A stretch of DNA of 64,000 nt, taken from NCBI GenBank assembly GCA_947652605.1, contig OX393577.1:3658868-3722867 (forward strand). Reading direction: 5' to 3'. Below the pieces are notes generated by a model, which had not been told where the DNA came from, did no database searches, and was given only the letters and a program-made list of their open reading frames with translations. Both the position numbers and the translations under genes were made by a program. Of the stretch, positions 34,420 through 47,265 are shown piece after piece (the first letter of the stretch is position 1; every line of letters starts with the position of its first letter). Source of the DNA: Elmis aenea. Taxonomy: Eukaryota > Arthropoda > Insecta > Coleoptera > Elmidae.

Positions 34420-34569
34420 TTAAGATTCTTTAAACAAGTGATATTTGCAAGAGAACTTCTTCAAAGAAAAGACATAACATGGATCCAAAGGAGGAAAAAA
34501 GCTGCAGACAGGAAAGATTGGAAAAAATTCATCACCTCGACACCACTGGTAGAAGAAGTTACAGGATAA
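34420..34569 (+). pseudogene. Possible C-terminal tail of a non-LTR retrotransposon
   Basis: The plus strand reads FFKQVIFARELLQRKDITW and IQRRKKAADRKDWKKFIT to a stop. The 'W...R..A.DR..W' ending is common at the C-terminus of insect LINE polyproteins, but only about 45 residues are available, so the call is weak. Confidence 0.4.
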
Positions 34570-35640
34570 TATAATATAATATAAGGATGGCTTTAACAAT
34601 TTCTTTGAAAATAAATGATTATTACTTATGATATAAGTTTTTAAATATCTTATTCCAAATTTCTGTTCACAAAGTTCAAACTAGCTTTGACATAAAGAAC
34701 ATCAAAAGGTTTTTAATGTGCAATTAAAAGTGTACAACTTTTTTGATTTAGCGAATCTCAAAAGATCAAAGACGTGTAATGCAGAGTGGGGCGAATTATA
34801 CGTAAATTATTGCATTCTACCAACAAAAAAAACACTACTTCTTAATTACTTTTTTAAGTGTTAGCATTTAAAAAAAGTAAAAATTGGTTCGGTGTTCATT
34901 TTACTGATTTAGTATTTGGAACGCCAAGAAAAAAATTAAATCAAAATGTTAATAAACTTGAAACGACAACTATCTTTGTATGTCATAAATGTTTTTGACT
35001 CCTGGCGAGTTTTTTAAGTTGCTGCATCTGAAGTGTAACTGTCCAGATCTGAAAACATTTTTTCAGTAGCGGTGGTTTTGTGAGAGAAGGTCCCTTTGTC
35101 CAGCCACATAATGTAGGCCGCATGAGAATGCGAGCACTGTAAAACTCGAAGAAAAAGTGTTGGACATCATGACTGAAAATCTTTCCATCGGCACACAATC
35201 GATTGACTTCGGCATTGTACAAAGATTGTCATTGGACTAAATGAAGTCGCTTTTTTATGCGCCGCAGTCTGTGCGAGATAATCTAAAAGAATTTCGTGAG
35301 TAAAATCAAATGTCAAACATTTCAAATAATGAAAGTAAGTTGAGACATAATGCAGTAACAATTTTTTGAAGGATTAAATAAAAGCAAAATTCTTTGTTCA
35401 TCTAAGTAAGTGATTATAAATAATTCACAAAACAATACGCATAATGAGCTGAAATTAGTAAAGACAATACATTTTCAGTCCAAATAAACAGTAACACGTC
35501 TTCCAACCTAAAATGAAAGTGAAAGTTATAAAGCTCATTTATATTTTGTGAACTTTATACCATCTTATAACAAACAGCGCGCTACAAAGGGAGATGCACT
35601 TGTACCAGCTCTCATAATTTCCGATCCACGGTTACATTAA
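34570..35640. other. Transition DNA before the satellite, no supported gene
   Basis: The minus strand has two overlapping open stretches (34983-35222 and 35167-35361) that together look slightly protein-like but match no family I recognise. The sequence passes into the satellite at 35641 without any element end. Confidence 0.45.
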
Positions 35641-35772
35641 TAGTCTTTGCACTTTTTTCGACAAAAAAATCGATTTTCTTAAAACTACACCAACAGCTTC
35701 AAACTTCTTATACACGTTAGTTATGAGCAAATTAAGGATTATTAGCCCCTAAATACGATTTTTAATTATTTG

Positions 35773-37423
35773 AATAACTTTGTAAATTAAATTTCAAAAT
35801 AGTTGAGACAAACGGCATTATACTAAGAAAAATAAACTCTATAACATACTAAAATTTGAACAAAATCGTAAGAGCCGTTTTCGAGAAAAATTTTCAAAAT
35901 TTTTAATTTTCCAAATAACTTTGTAAATTAAATTTCAAAGTAGTTGAGACAAACGGCATTATACTAAGAAAAATAAACTCTATAACATACTTAAATTTGA
36001 ACAAAATCGTACAAGCCGTTTTCGAGAAAAATTTTCAAAATTTTTAATTTTCTGAATAACTTTGTAAATTAAATTTTAAAACAGTCGAGACTAACGGCAT
36101 TATACTAAGAAAAATAAACTCTATAACATACTAAATTTTGAACAAAATTGAACGAGCCGTTTTCAGAAAAAAACTTTAAAATTTTTAATTTTTTGAATAA
36201 CTTTGTAAATTAAATTTCAAAATAGTTGAGACAAACAGCATTATACTAAGAAAAATAAACTCTATAACATACTAAAATTTGAACAAAATCGTAAGAGCTG
36301 TTTTCGAAAAACAAAATTCAAAACTTTTAATTTTTTGAATAACTTTGTAAATTAAATTTCAAAATAGTTGAGACAAACGGCATTATACTAAGAAAAATAA
36401 ACTCTATAACATACTAAAATTTGAACAAAATCGTAAGAGCTGTTTTCGAGAAAAATTTTCAAAATTTTTAATTTTTTGAATAACTTTGTAAATTAAATTT
36501 CAAAATAGTTGAGACAAACGGCATTATACTAAGAAAAAAAGGCTATATACTCTTTGCACTTTTTTCGACAGAAAAATCGATTTTCTTAAAACTATAGCAA
36601 ATGGCTTCAAACTTCTTATACACGTTGGTTACGAGCAAGTTAAGGATTATTAGCCCCTAAATACGATTTTTAATTTTTCGCGAAAAATGGGAAAAGTACA
36701 AAGGCTATAGTCTTTGCACTTTTTTCGACAAAAAAATCGATTTTCTTAAAACTACAGCAAATGGCTTCAAACTTCTTATACCATTAGTTATGAGCGAATT
36801 AAGGATTGTTAGCCCCTAAATACGATTTTTAATTTTTCGTGAAAAATGGGAAAAGTACAAAGGCTATTATAGTCTTTGCACTTTTTTCAACAAAAAAATC
36901 GATTTTCTTAAAACTACAGCAAATGGCTTCAAAGTTCTTATACACGTTAGTTATGAGCAAATTAAGGATTATTAGCCCCTAAATACGATTTTTAATTTTT
37001 TTAATAACTTTGTAAATTAAATTTCAAAATAGTTGAGACAAACGGCAATATACTAAGAAAAATAAACTCAATAACCTACTAAAATTTGAACAAAATCGTA
37101 AGAGCCGTTTTCGAGAAAAATTTTCAAAATTTTTAATTTTTTTAATTACTTTGTAAATTAAATTTCAAAATAGTTGAGACAAACGGCATTATACTAAGAA
37201 AAATTAACTCTATAACATACTAAAATTTAAACAAAATCGTAAAAGCCGTTTTCGAGAAAAAATTTCAAAATTTTGAATTTTTTGAATAACTTTGTAAATT
37301 AAATTTTAAAATAGTTGAGACAAACGGCATTATACTAAGAAAAATAAACTCTATAACATACTAAAATTTGAACAAAATCGTAAGAGCCGTTTTCGAGAAA
37401 AATTTTCAAAATTTTTAATTTTC
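35773..37423. repeat. Satellite duplication block, copy 1 (offset 1794 bp)
   Basis: This block recurs at 37569-39217 with essentially identical sequence, including rare variants such as GTACAAGCCG (36009, 37803), AACAGTCGAGACTAACGG and the embedded second unit. Before and after it the two copies diverge. Confidence 0.92.
36538..37002. repeat. Island of second satellite unit, about 160 bp, three copies
   Basis: The unit reads TAGTCTTTGCACTTTTTTCG, ATCGATTTTCTTAAAACTA, GCAAATGGCTTCAAA, GGATTATTAGCCCCTAAATA and ends AAATGGGAAAAGTACAAAGG. Consecutive copies start at 36708 and 36870, 162 bp apart. It shares little with the main monomer except the T-rich end TTTTTAATTTTT. Further islands lie at 38332-38796, 46999-47265 and 49249-49677, and a lone diverged unit begins the array at 35641. 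Confidence 0.9.
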
Positions 37424-37568
37424 CAAATAACTTTGTAAATTAAATTTCAAAGTAGTTGAGACAAACGGCATTATACTAAGAAAAATAAACTCTATAACAT
37501 ACTAGAATTTGAACAAAATCGTAAGAGCCGTTTTCGAGAAAAATTTTCAAAATTTTTAATTTTTTGAA

Positions 37569-39217
37569 TTACTTTGTAAATTAAATTTCAAAATAGTTGA
37601 GACAAACGGCATTATACTAAGAAAAATAAACTCTATAACATACTAAAATTTGAACAAAATCGTAAGAGCCGTTTTCGAGAAAAATTTTCAAAATTTTTAA
37701 TTTTCCAAATAACTTTGTAAATTAAATTTCAAAGTAGTTGAGACAAACGGCATTATACTAAGAAAAATAAACTCTATAACATACTTAAATTTGAACAAAA
37801 TCGTACAAGCCGTTTTCGAGAAAAATTTTCAAAATTTTTAATTTTCTGAATAACTTTGTAAATTAAATTTTAAAACAGTCGAGACTAACGGCATTATACT
37901 AAGAAAAATAAACTCTATAACATACTAAATTTTGAACAAAATTGAACGAGCCGTTTTCAGAAAAAAACTTTAAAATTTTTAATTTTTTGAATAACTTTGT
38001 AAATTAAATTTCAAAATAGTTGAGACAAACAGCATTATACTAAGAAAAATAAACTCTATAACATACTAAAATTTGAACAAAATCGTAAGAGCTGTTTTCG
38101 AAAAACAAAATTCAAAACTTTTAATTTTTTGAATAACTTTGTAAATTAAATTTCAAAATAGTTGAGACAAACGGCATTATACTAAGAAAAATAAACTCTA
38201 TAACATACTAAAATTTGAACAAAATCGTAAGAGCTGTTTTCGAGAAAAATTTTCAAAATTTTTAATTTTTTGAATAACTTTGTAAATTAAATTTCAAAAT
38301 AGTTGAGACAAACGGCATTATACTAAGAAAAAAAGGCTATATACTCTTTGCACTTTTTTCGACAGAAAAATCGATTTTCTTAAAACTATAGCAAATGGCT
38401 TCAAACTTCTTATACACGTTGGTTACGAGCAAGTTAAGGATTATTAGCCCCTAAATACGATTTTTAATTTTTCGCGAAAAATGGGAAAAGTACAAAGGCT
38501 ATAGTCTTTGCACTTTTTTCGACAAAAAAATCGATTTTCTTAAAACTACAGCAAATGGCTTCAAACTTCTTATACCATTAGTTATGAGCGAATTAAGGAT
38601 TGTTAGCCCCTAAATACGATTTTTAATTTTTCGTGAAAAATGGGAAAAGTACAAAGGCTATTATAGTCTTTGCACTTTTTTCAACAAAAAAATCGATTTT
38701 CTTAAAACTACAGCAAATGGCTTCAAAGTTCTTATACACGTTAGTTATGAGCAAATTAAGGATTATTAGCCCCTAAATACGATTTTTAATTTTTTTAATA
38801 ACTTTGTAAATTAAATTTCAAAATAGTTGAGACAAACGGCAATATACTAAGAAAAATAAACTCAATAACCTACTAAAATTTGAACAAAATCGTAAGAGCC
38901 GTTTTCGAGAAAAATTTTCAAAATTTTTAATTTTTTTAATTACTTTGTAAATTAAATTTCAAAATAGTTGAGACAAACGGCATTATACTAAGAAAAATTA
39001 ACTCTATAACATACTAAAATTTAAACAAAATCGTAAAAGCCGTTTTCGAGAAAAAATTTCAAAATTTTGAATTTTTTGAATAACTTTGTAAATTAAATTT
39101 TAAAATAGTTGAGACAAACGGCATTATACTAAGAAAAATAAACTCTATAACATACTAAAATTTGAACAAAATCGTAAGAGCCGTTTTCGAGAAAAATTTT
39201 CAAAATTTTTAATTTTT
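37569..39217. repeat. Satellite duplication block, copy 2 (offset 1794 bp)
   Basis: Matches 35773-37423 variant for variant by eye. The offset was measured at GGCTATATACTC (36541 and 38335) and at ACAAGCC (36011 and 37805), both giving 1794. The near identity implies a recent unequal exchange, or an assembly duplication. Confidence 0.92.
38332..38796. repeat. Second-unit island, duplicate of 36538-37002
   Basis: Identical to the previous island by eye; it lies inside copy 2 of the 1794-bp duplication. Confidence 0.9.
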
Positions 39218-40880
39218 TGAATTACTTTGTAAATTAAATTTCAAAATAGTTGAGACAAACGGCATTATACTAAGAAAAATAAACTCTATAACATACTAGA
39301 ATTTGAACAAAATCGTAAGAGCCGTTTTCGAGAAAAATTTTCAAAATTTTTAATTTTTTGAATTACTTTGTAAATTAAATTTCAAAATAGTTGAGACAAA
39401 CGGCATTATACTAAGAAAAATAAACTCTATAACATACTAGAATTTGAACAAAATCGTAAGAGCCGTTTTCGAGAAAAATTTTCAAAATTTTTAATTTTTT
39501 GAATTACTTTGTAAAATAAATTTCAAAATAGTTGAGACAAACGGCATTATACTAAGAAAAATAAACTCTATAACATACTAAATTTTGAACAAAATCGTAA
39601 AAGCCGTTTTCGAGAAAAATTTTCAAAATTTTTAATTTTTTGAATAACTTTGTAAATTAAATTTCAAAATAGTTGAGACAAACGGCATTATACTAAGAAA
39701 AATAAACTCTATAACACACTAAAATTTGAACAAAATCGTAAGAGCCGTTTTCGAGAAAAAATTTCAAAATATTTAATTTTTTGAATAACTTTGTAAATTA
39801 AATTTTAAAATAGTTGAGACAAACGGCATTATACTAAGAAAAATAAACTCTATAACATACTAAAATTTGAACAAAATCGTAAAAGCCGTTTTCGAGAAAA
39901 ATTTTCAAAAATTTTAATTTTTTGAATTACTTTGTAAATTAAATTTCAAAATAGTTGAGACAAACGGCAATATACTAAGAAAAATAAACTCTATAACATA
40001 CTAGAATTTGAACAAAATCGTAAGAGCCGTTTTCGAGAAAAATTTTCAAAATTTTTAATTTTTTGAATTACTTTGTAAAATAAATTTCAAAATAGTTGAG
40101 ACAAACGGCATTATACTAAGAAAAATAAACTCTATAACATACTAAATTTTGAACAAAATCGTAAGAGCCGTTTTCGAGAAAAATTTTCAAAATTTTTAAT
40201 TTTTTGAATAACTTTGTAAATTAAATTTCAAAATAGTTGAGACAAACGGCATTATACTAAGAAAAATAAACTCTATAACATACTAAAATTTGAACAAAAT
40301 CGTAAGAGCCGTTTTCGAGAAAAATTTTCAAAATATTTAATTTTTTGAATAACTTTGTAAATTAAATTTTAAAATAGTTGAGACAAACGGCATTATACTA
40401 AGAAAAATAAACTCTATAACATACTAAAATTTGAACAAAATCGTAAGAGCCGTTTTCGAGAAAAATTTTCAAAATTTTTAATTTTTTGAATTACTTTGTA
40501 AATTAAATTTCAAAATAGTTGAGACAAACGGCATTATACTAAGAAAAATAAACTCTATAACATACTGGAATTTGAACAAAATCGTAAGAGCCGTTTTCGA
40601 GAAAAATTTTCAAAATTTTTAATTTTTTGAAATACTTTGTGAAATAAATTTCAAAATAGTTGAGACAAACGGCATTATACTAAGAAAAATAAACTCTATA
40701 ACATACTAAATTTTGAACAAAATCGTAAGAGCCGTTTTCGAGAAAAATTTTCACAATTTTTAATTTTTTGAATAACTTTGTAAATTAAATTTCAAAATAG
40801 TTGAGACAAACGGCATTATACTAAGAAAAATAAACTCTATAACATACTAAAACTTGAACAAAATCGTAAGAGCCGTTTTC
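39110..40880. repeat. Satellite duplication block, copy 1 (offset 2683 bp)
   Basis: Matches 41793-43563 with only one or two differences. Marker pairs are ATAACACACT at 39711 and 42394, and CATACTGG at 40561 and 43244. The offset equals 18 monomers of 141 bp plus one of 145 bp. Confidence 0.85.
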
Positions 40881-41530
40881 GAGAAAAATTTTCAAAATAT
40901 TTAATTTTTTGAATAACTTTGTAAATTAAATTTTAAAATAGTTGAGACAAACGGCATTTAACTAAGAAAAATAAACTCTATAACATACTAAAATTTGAAC
41001 AAAATCGTAAGAGCCGTTTTCGAGAAAAATTTTCAAAATTTTTAATTTTTTGAATAACTTTGTAAATTAAATTTCAAAATAGTTGAGACAAACGGCATTA
41101 TACTAAGAAAAATAAACTCTATAACATACTAGAATTTGAACAAAATCGTAAGAGCCGTTTTCGAGAAAAATTTTCAAAATTTTTAATTTTTTGAATTACT
41201 TTGTAAAATAAATTTCAAAATAGTTGAGACAAACAGCATTATACTAAGAAAAATAAACTCTATAACATACTAAATTTTGAACAAAATCGTAAGAGCCGTT
41301 TTCGAGAAAAATTTTCAAAATTTTTAATTTTTTGAATAACTTTGTAAATTAAATTTCAAAATAGTTGAGACAAACGGCATTATACTAAGAAAAATAAACT
41401 CTATAACATACTAAAATTTGAACAAAATCGTAAGAGCCGTTTTCGAGAAAAATTTTCAAAATATTTAATTTTTTGAATAACTTTGTAAATTAAATTTTAA
41501 AATAGTTGAGACAAACGGCATTATACTAAG
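39700..41530. repeat. 564-bp tetrameric higher-order repeat
   Basis: The variant ATATTTAA replaces the usual ATTTTTAA once every fourth monomer, at 39769, 40333, 40897 and 41461. All three intervals are exactly 564 bp (4 x 141). The monomer after it always carries AAATTTTAAAATAG in place of AAATTTCAAAATAG. The pattern returns at 42452 and 43016. Confidence 0.9.
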
Positions 41531-41792
41531 AAAAATAAACTCTATAACATACTAAAATTTGAACAAAATCGTAAGAGCCGTTTTCGAGAAAAATAAATTT
41601 TCAAAATTTTTAATTTTTTGAATAACTTTGTAAATTAAATTTCAAAACAGTTGAGACAAACGGCATTATACTAAGAAAAATAAACTCTATAACATACTAG
41701 AATTTGAACAAAATCGTAAAAGCCGTTTTCGAGAAAAATTTTCAAAACTTTTAATTTTTTGAATAATTTTGTAAATTAAATTTCAAAATAGT

Positions 41793-43563
41793 TGAGACAA
41801 ACGGCATTATACTAAGAAAAATAAACTCTATAACATACTAAAATTTGAACAAAATCGTAAGAGCCGTTTTCGAGAAAAATTTTCAAAATTTTTAATTTTT
41901 TGAATTACTTTGTAAATTAAATTTCAAAATAGTTGAGACAAACGGCATTATACTAAGAAAAATAAACTCTATAACATACTAGAATTTGAACAAAATCGTA
42001 AGAGCCGTTTTCGAGAAAAATTTTCAAAATTTTTAATTTTTTGAATTACTTTGTAAATTAAATTTCAAAATAGTTGAGACAAACGGCATTATACTAAGAA
42101 AAATAAACTCTATAACATACTAGAATTTGAACAAAATCGTAAGAGCCGTTTTCGAGAAAAATTTTCAAAATTTTTAATTTTTTGAATTACTTTGTAAAAT
42201 AAATTTCAAAATAGTTGAGACAAACGGCATTATACTAAGAAAAATAAACTCTATAACATACTAAATTTTGAACAAAATCGTAAAAGCCGTTTTCGAGAAA
42301 AATTTTCAAAATTTTTAATTTTTTGAATAACTTTGTAAATTAAATTTCAAAATAGTTGAGACAAACGGCATTATACTAAGAAAAATAAACTCTATAACAC
42401 ACTAAAATTTGAACAAAATCGTAAGAGCCGTTTTCGAGAAAAAATTTCAAAATATTTAATTTTTTGAATAACTTTGTAAATTAAATTTTAAAATAGTTGA
42501 GACAAACGGCATTATACTAAGAAAAATAAACTCTATAACATACTAAAATTTGAACAAAATCGTAAAAGCCGTTTTCGAGAAAAATTTTCAAAAATTTTAA
42601 TTTTTTGAATTACTTTGTAAATTAAATTTCAAAATAGTTGAGACAAACGGCAATATACTAAGAAAAATAAACTCTATAACATACTAGAATTTGAACAAAA
42701 TCGTAAGAGCCGTTTTCGAGAAAAATTTTCAAAATTTTTAATTTTTTGAATTACTTTGTAAAATAAATTTCAAAATAGTTGAGACAAACGGCATTATACT
42801 AAGAAAAATAAACTCTATAACATACTAAATTTTGAACAAAATCGTAAGAGCCGTTTTCGAGAAAAATTTTCAAAATTTTTAATTTTTTGAATAACTTTGT
42901 AAATTAAATTTCAAAATAGTTGAGACAAACGGCATTATACTAAGAAAAATAAACTCTATAACATACTAAAATTTGAACAAAATCGTAAGAGCCGTTTTCG
43001 AGAAAAATTTTCAAAATATTTAATTTTTTGAATAACTTTGTAAATTAAATTTTAAAATAGTTGAGACAAACGGCATTATACTAAGAAAAATAAACTCTAT
43101 AACATACTAAAATTTGAACAAAATCGTAAGAGCCGTTTTCGAGAAAAATTTTCAAAATTTTTAATTTTTTGAATTACTTTGTAAATTAAATTTCAAAATA
43201 GTTGAGACAAACGGCATTATACTAAGAAAAATAAACTCTATAACATACTGGAATTTGAACAAAATCGTAAGAGCCGTTTTCGAGAAAAATTTTCAAAATT
43301 TTTAATTTTTTGAAATACTTTGTAAAATAAATTTCAAAATAGTTGAGACAAACGGCATTATACTAAGAAAAATAAACTCTATAACATACTAAATTTTGAA
43401 CAAAATCGTAAGAGCCGTTTTCGAGAAAAATTTTCAAAATTTTTAATTTTTTGAATAACTTTGTAAATTAAATTTCAAAATAGTTGAGACAAACGGCATT
43501 ATACTAAGAAAAATAAACTCTATAACATACTAAAATTTGAACAAAATCGTAAGAGCCGTTTTC
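41793..43563. repeat. Satellite duplication block, copy 2 (offset 2683 bp)
   Basis: Second copy of 39110-40880. A further partial copy of part of this block follows 1711 bp later (CATACTGG at 44955). Confidence 0.85.
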
Positions 43564-46500
43564 GAAAAAAATAAATTTTCAAAATTTTTAATTTTTTGAA
43601 TTACTTTGTAAATTAAATTTCAAAATAGTTGAGACAAACGGCATTATACTAAGAAAAATAAACTCTATAACATACTAAAATTTGAACAAAATCGTAAGAG
43701 CCGTTTTCGAGAAAAATTTTCAAAATATTTAATTTTTTGAATAACTTTGTAAATTAAATTTTAAAATAGTTGAGACAAACGGCATTATACTAAGAAAAAT
43801 AAACTCTATAACATACTAAAATTTGAACAAAATCGTAAGAGCCGTTTTCGAGAAAAATAAATTTTCAAAATTTTTAATTTTTTGAATAACTTTGTAAATT
43901 AAATTTCAAAATAGTTGAGACAAACGGCATTATACTAAGAAAAATAAACTCTATAACATACTAAAATTTGAACAAAATCGTAAAAGCCGTTTTCGAGAAA
44001 CATAAATTTTCAAAATTTTTAATTTTTTGAATAACTTTGTAAATTAAATTTCAAAATAGTTGAGACAAACGGCATTATACTAAGAAAAATAAACTCTATA
44101 ACATACTAAGTTTGAACAAAATCGTAAGAGCCGTTTTCGAGAAAAATAAATTTTCAAAATTTTTAATTTTTTGAATAACTTTGTAAATTAAATTTCAAAA
44201 TAGTTGAGACAAACGGCATTATACTAAGAAAAATAAACTCTATAACATACTAAAATTTGAACAAAATCGTAAGAGCCGTTTTCGAGAAAAATTTTCAAAA
44301 TTTTTAATTTTTTGAATAACTTTGTAAATTAAATTTCAAAATAGTTGAGATAAACGGCATTATACTAAGAAAAATAAACTCTATAACATACTAAAATTTG
44401 AACAAAATCGTAAGAGCCGTTTTCGAGAAAAATTTTCAAAATTTTTAATTTTTTGAATAACTTTGTAAATTAAATTTCAAAATAGTTGAGACAAACGGCA
44501 TTATACTAAGAAAAATAAACTCTATAACATACTAAAATTTGAACAAAATCGTAAGAGCCGTTTTCGAAAAAAATAAATTTTCAAAATTTTTAATTTTTTG
44601 AATTACTTTGTAAATTAAATTTCAAAATAGTTGAGACAAACGGCATTATACTAAGAAAAATAAACTCTATAACATACTAAAATTTGAACAAAATCGTAAG
44701 AGCCGTTTTCGAGAAAAATTTTCAAAATATTTAATTTTTTGAATAACTTTGTAAATTAAATTTTAAAATAGTTGAGACAAACGGCATTATACTAAGAAAA
44801 ATAAACTCTATAACATACTAAAATTTGAACAAAATCGTAAGAGCCGTTTTCGAGAAAAATTTTCAAAATTTTTAATTTTTTGAATTACTTTGTAAATTAA
44901 ATTTCAAAATAGTTGAGACAAACGGCATTATACTAAGAAAAATAAACTCTATAACATACTGGAATTTGAACAAAATCGTAAGAGCCGTTTTCGAGAAAAA
45001 TTTTCAAAATTTTTAATTTTTTGAAATACTTTGTAAAATAAATTTCAAAATAGTTGAGACAAACGGCATTATACTAAGAAAAATAAACTCTATAACATAC
45101 TAAATTTTGAACAAAATCGTAAGAGCCGTTTTCGAGAAAAATTTTCACAATTTTTAATTTTTTGAATAACTTTGTAAATTAAATTTCAAAATAGTTGAGA
45201 CAAACGGCATTATACTAAGAAAAATAAACTCTATAACATACTAAAATTTGAACAAAATCGTAAGAGCCGTTTTCGAGAAAAATTTTCAAAATATTTAATT
45301 TTTTGAATAACTTTGTAAATTAAATTTTAAAATAGTTGAGACAAACGGCATTTAACTAAGAAAAATAAACTCTATAACATACTAAAATTTGAACAAAATC
45401 GTAAGAGCCGTTTTCGAGAAAAATTTTCAAAAATTTTAATTTTTTGAATTACTTTGTAAATTAAATTTCAAAATAGTTGAGACAAACGGCATTATACTAA
45501 GAAAAATAAACTCTATAACATACTAGAATTTGAACAAAATCGTAAGAGCCGTTTTCGAGAAAAATTTTCAAAATTTTTAATTTTTTGAATTACTTTGTAT
45601 ATTAAATTTCAAAATAGTTGAGACAAACGGCAATATACTAAGAAAAATAAACTCTATAACATACTAGAATTTGAACAAAATCGTAAGAGCCGTTTTCGAG
45701 AAAAATTTTCAAAATTTTTAATTTTTTGAATAACTTTGTAAATTAAATTTCAAAATAGTTGAGACAAACGGCATTATACTAAGAAAAATAAACTCTATAA
45801 CATACTAGAATTTGAACAAAATCGTAAGAGCCGTTTTCGAGAAAAATTTTCAAAATTTTTAATTTTTTGAATTACTTTGTAAAATAAATTTCAAAATAGT
45901 TGAGACAAACGGCATTATACTAAGAAAAATAAACTCTATAACATACTAAATTTTGAACAAAATCGTAAAAGCCGTTTTCGAGAAAAATTTTCAAAATTTT
46001 TAATTTTTTGAATAACTTTGTAAATTAAATTTCAAAATAGTTGAGACAAACGGCATTATACTAAGAAAAATAAACTCTATAACACACTAAAATTTGAACA
46101 AAATCGTAAGAGCCGTTTTCGAGAAAAAATTTCAAAATATTTAATTTTTTGAATAACTTTGTAAATTAAATTTTAAAATAGTTGAGACAAACGGCATTAT
46201 ACTAAGAAAAATAAACTCTATAACATACTAAAATTTGAACAAAATCGTAAAAGCCGTTTTCGAGAAAAATTTTCAAAAATTTTAATTTTTTGAATTACTT
46301 TGTAAATTAAATTTCAAAATAGTTGAGACAAACGGCATTATACTAAGAAAAATAAACTCTATAACATACTAAAATTTGAACAAAATCGTAAGAGCCGTTT
46401 TCGAGAAAAATAAATTTTCAAAATTTTTAATTTTTTGAATAACTTTGTAAATTAAATTTCAAAACAGTTGAGACAAACGGCATTATACTAAAAAAAATAA

Positions 46501-46998
46501 ACTCTATAACATACTAGAATTTGAACAAAATCGTAAGAGCCGTTTTCGAGAAAAATTTTCAAAATATTTAATTTTTTGAATAACTTTGTAAATTAAATTT
46601 TAAAATAGTTGAGACAAACGGCATTATACTAAGAAAAATAAACTCTATAACATACTAAAATTTGAACAAAATCGTAAGAGCCGTTTTCGAGAAAAATAAA
46701 TTTTCAAAATTTTTAATTTTTTGAATAACTTTGTAAATTAAATTTCAAAACAGTTGAGACAAACGGCATTATACTAAAAAAAATAAACTCTATAACATAC
46801 TAGAATTTGAACAAAATCGTAAAAGCCGTTTTCGAGAAAAATTTTCAAAACTTTTAATTTTTTGAATAATTTTGTAAATTAAATTTCAAAATAGTTGAGA
46901 CAAACGGCATTATACTAAGAAAAATAAACTCTATAACATACTAAAATTTGAACAAAATCGTAAGAGCCGTTTTCGAGAAAAATTTTCAAAATTTTTAA

Positions 46999-47265
46999 TC
47001 GATTTTCTTAAAACTATAGCAAATGGCTTCAAACTTCTTATACATGTTGGTTACGAGCAAGTTAATGATTATTAGCCCCTAAATACGATTTTTAATTTTT
47101 CGCGAAAAATGGGAAAAGTACAAAGGCTATTATAGTCTTTGCACTTTTTTCAACAAAAAAATCGATTTTCTTAAAACTACAGCAAATGGCTTCAAAGTTC
47201 TTATACACGTTAGTTATGAGCAAATTAAGGATTATTAGCCCCTAAATACGATTTTTAATTTTTTT
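46999..47265. repeat. Second-unit island, shorter
   Basis: The island is entered through the join TTTTTAATCGATTTTC, which fuses the T-rich end of a main monomer to the middle of the second unit. The identical join occurs at 49241-49256, 2250 bp later. Confidence 0.88.

Noticed and set aside
34983..35361. Minus-strand open frames before the satellite as a gene
   Set aside because: They are short, overlap in two frames and match no family I recognise.
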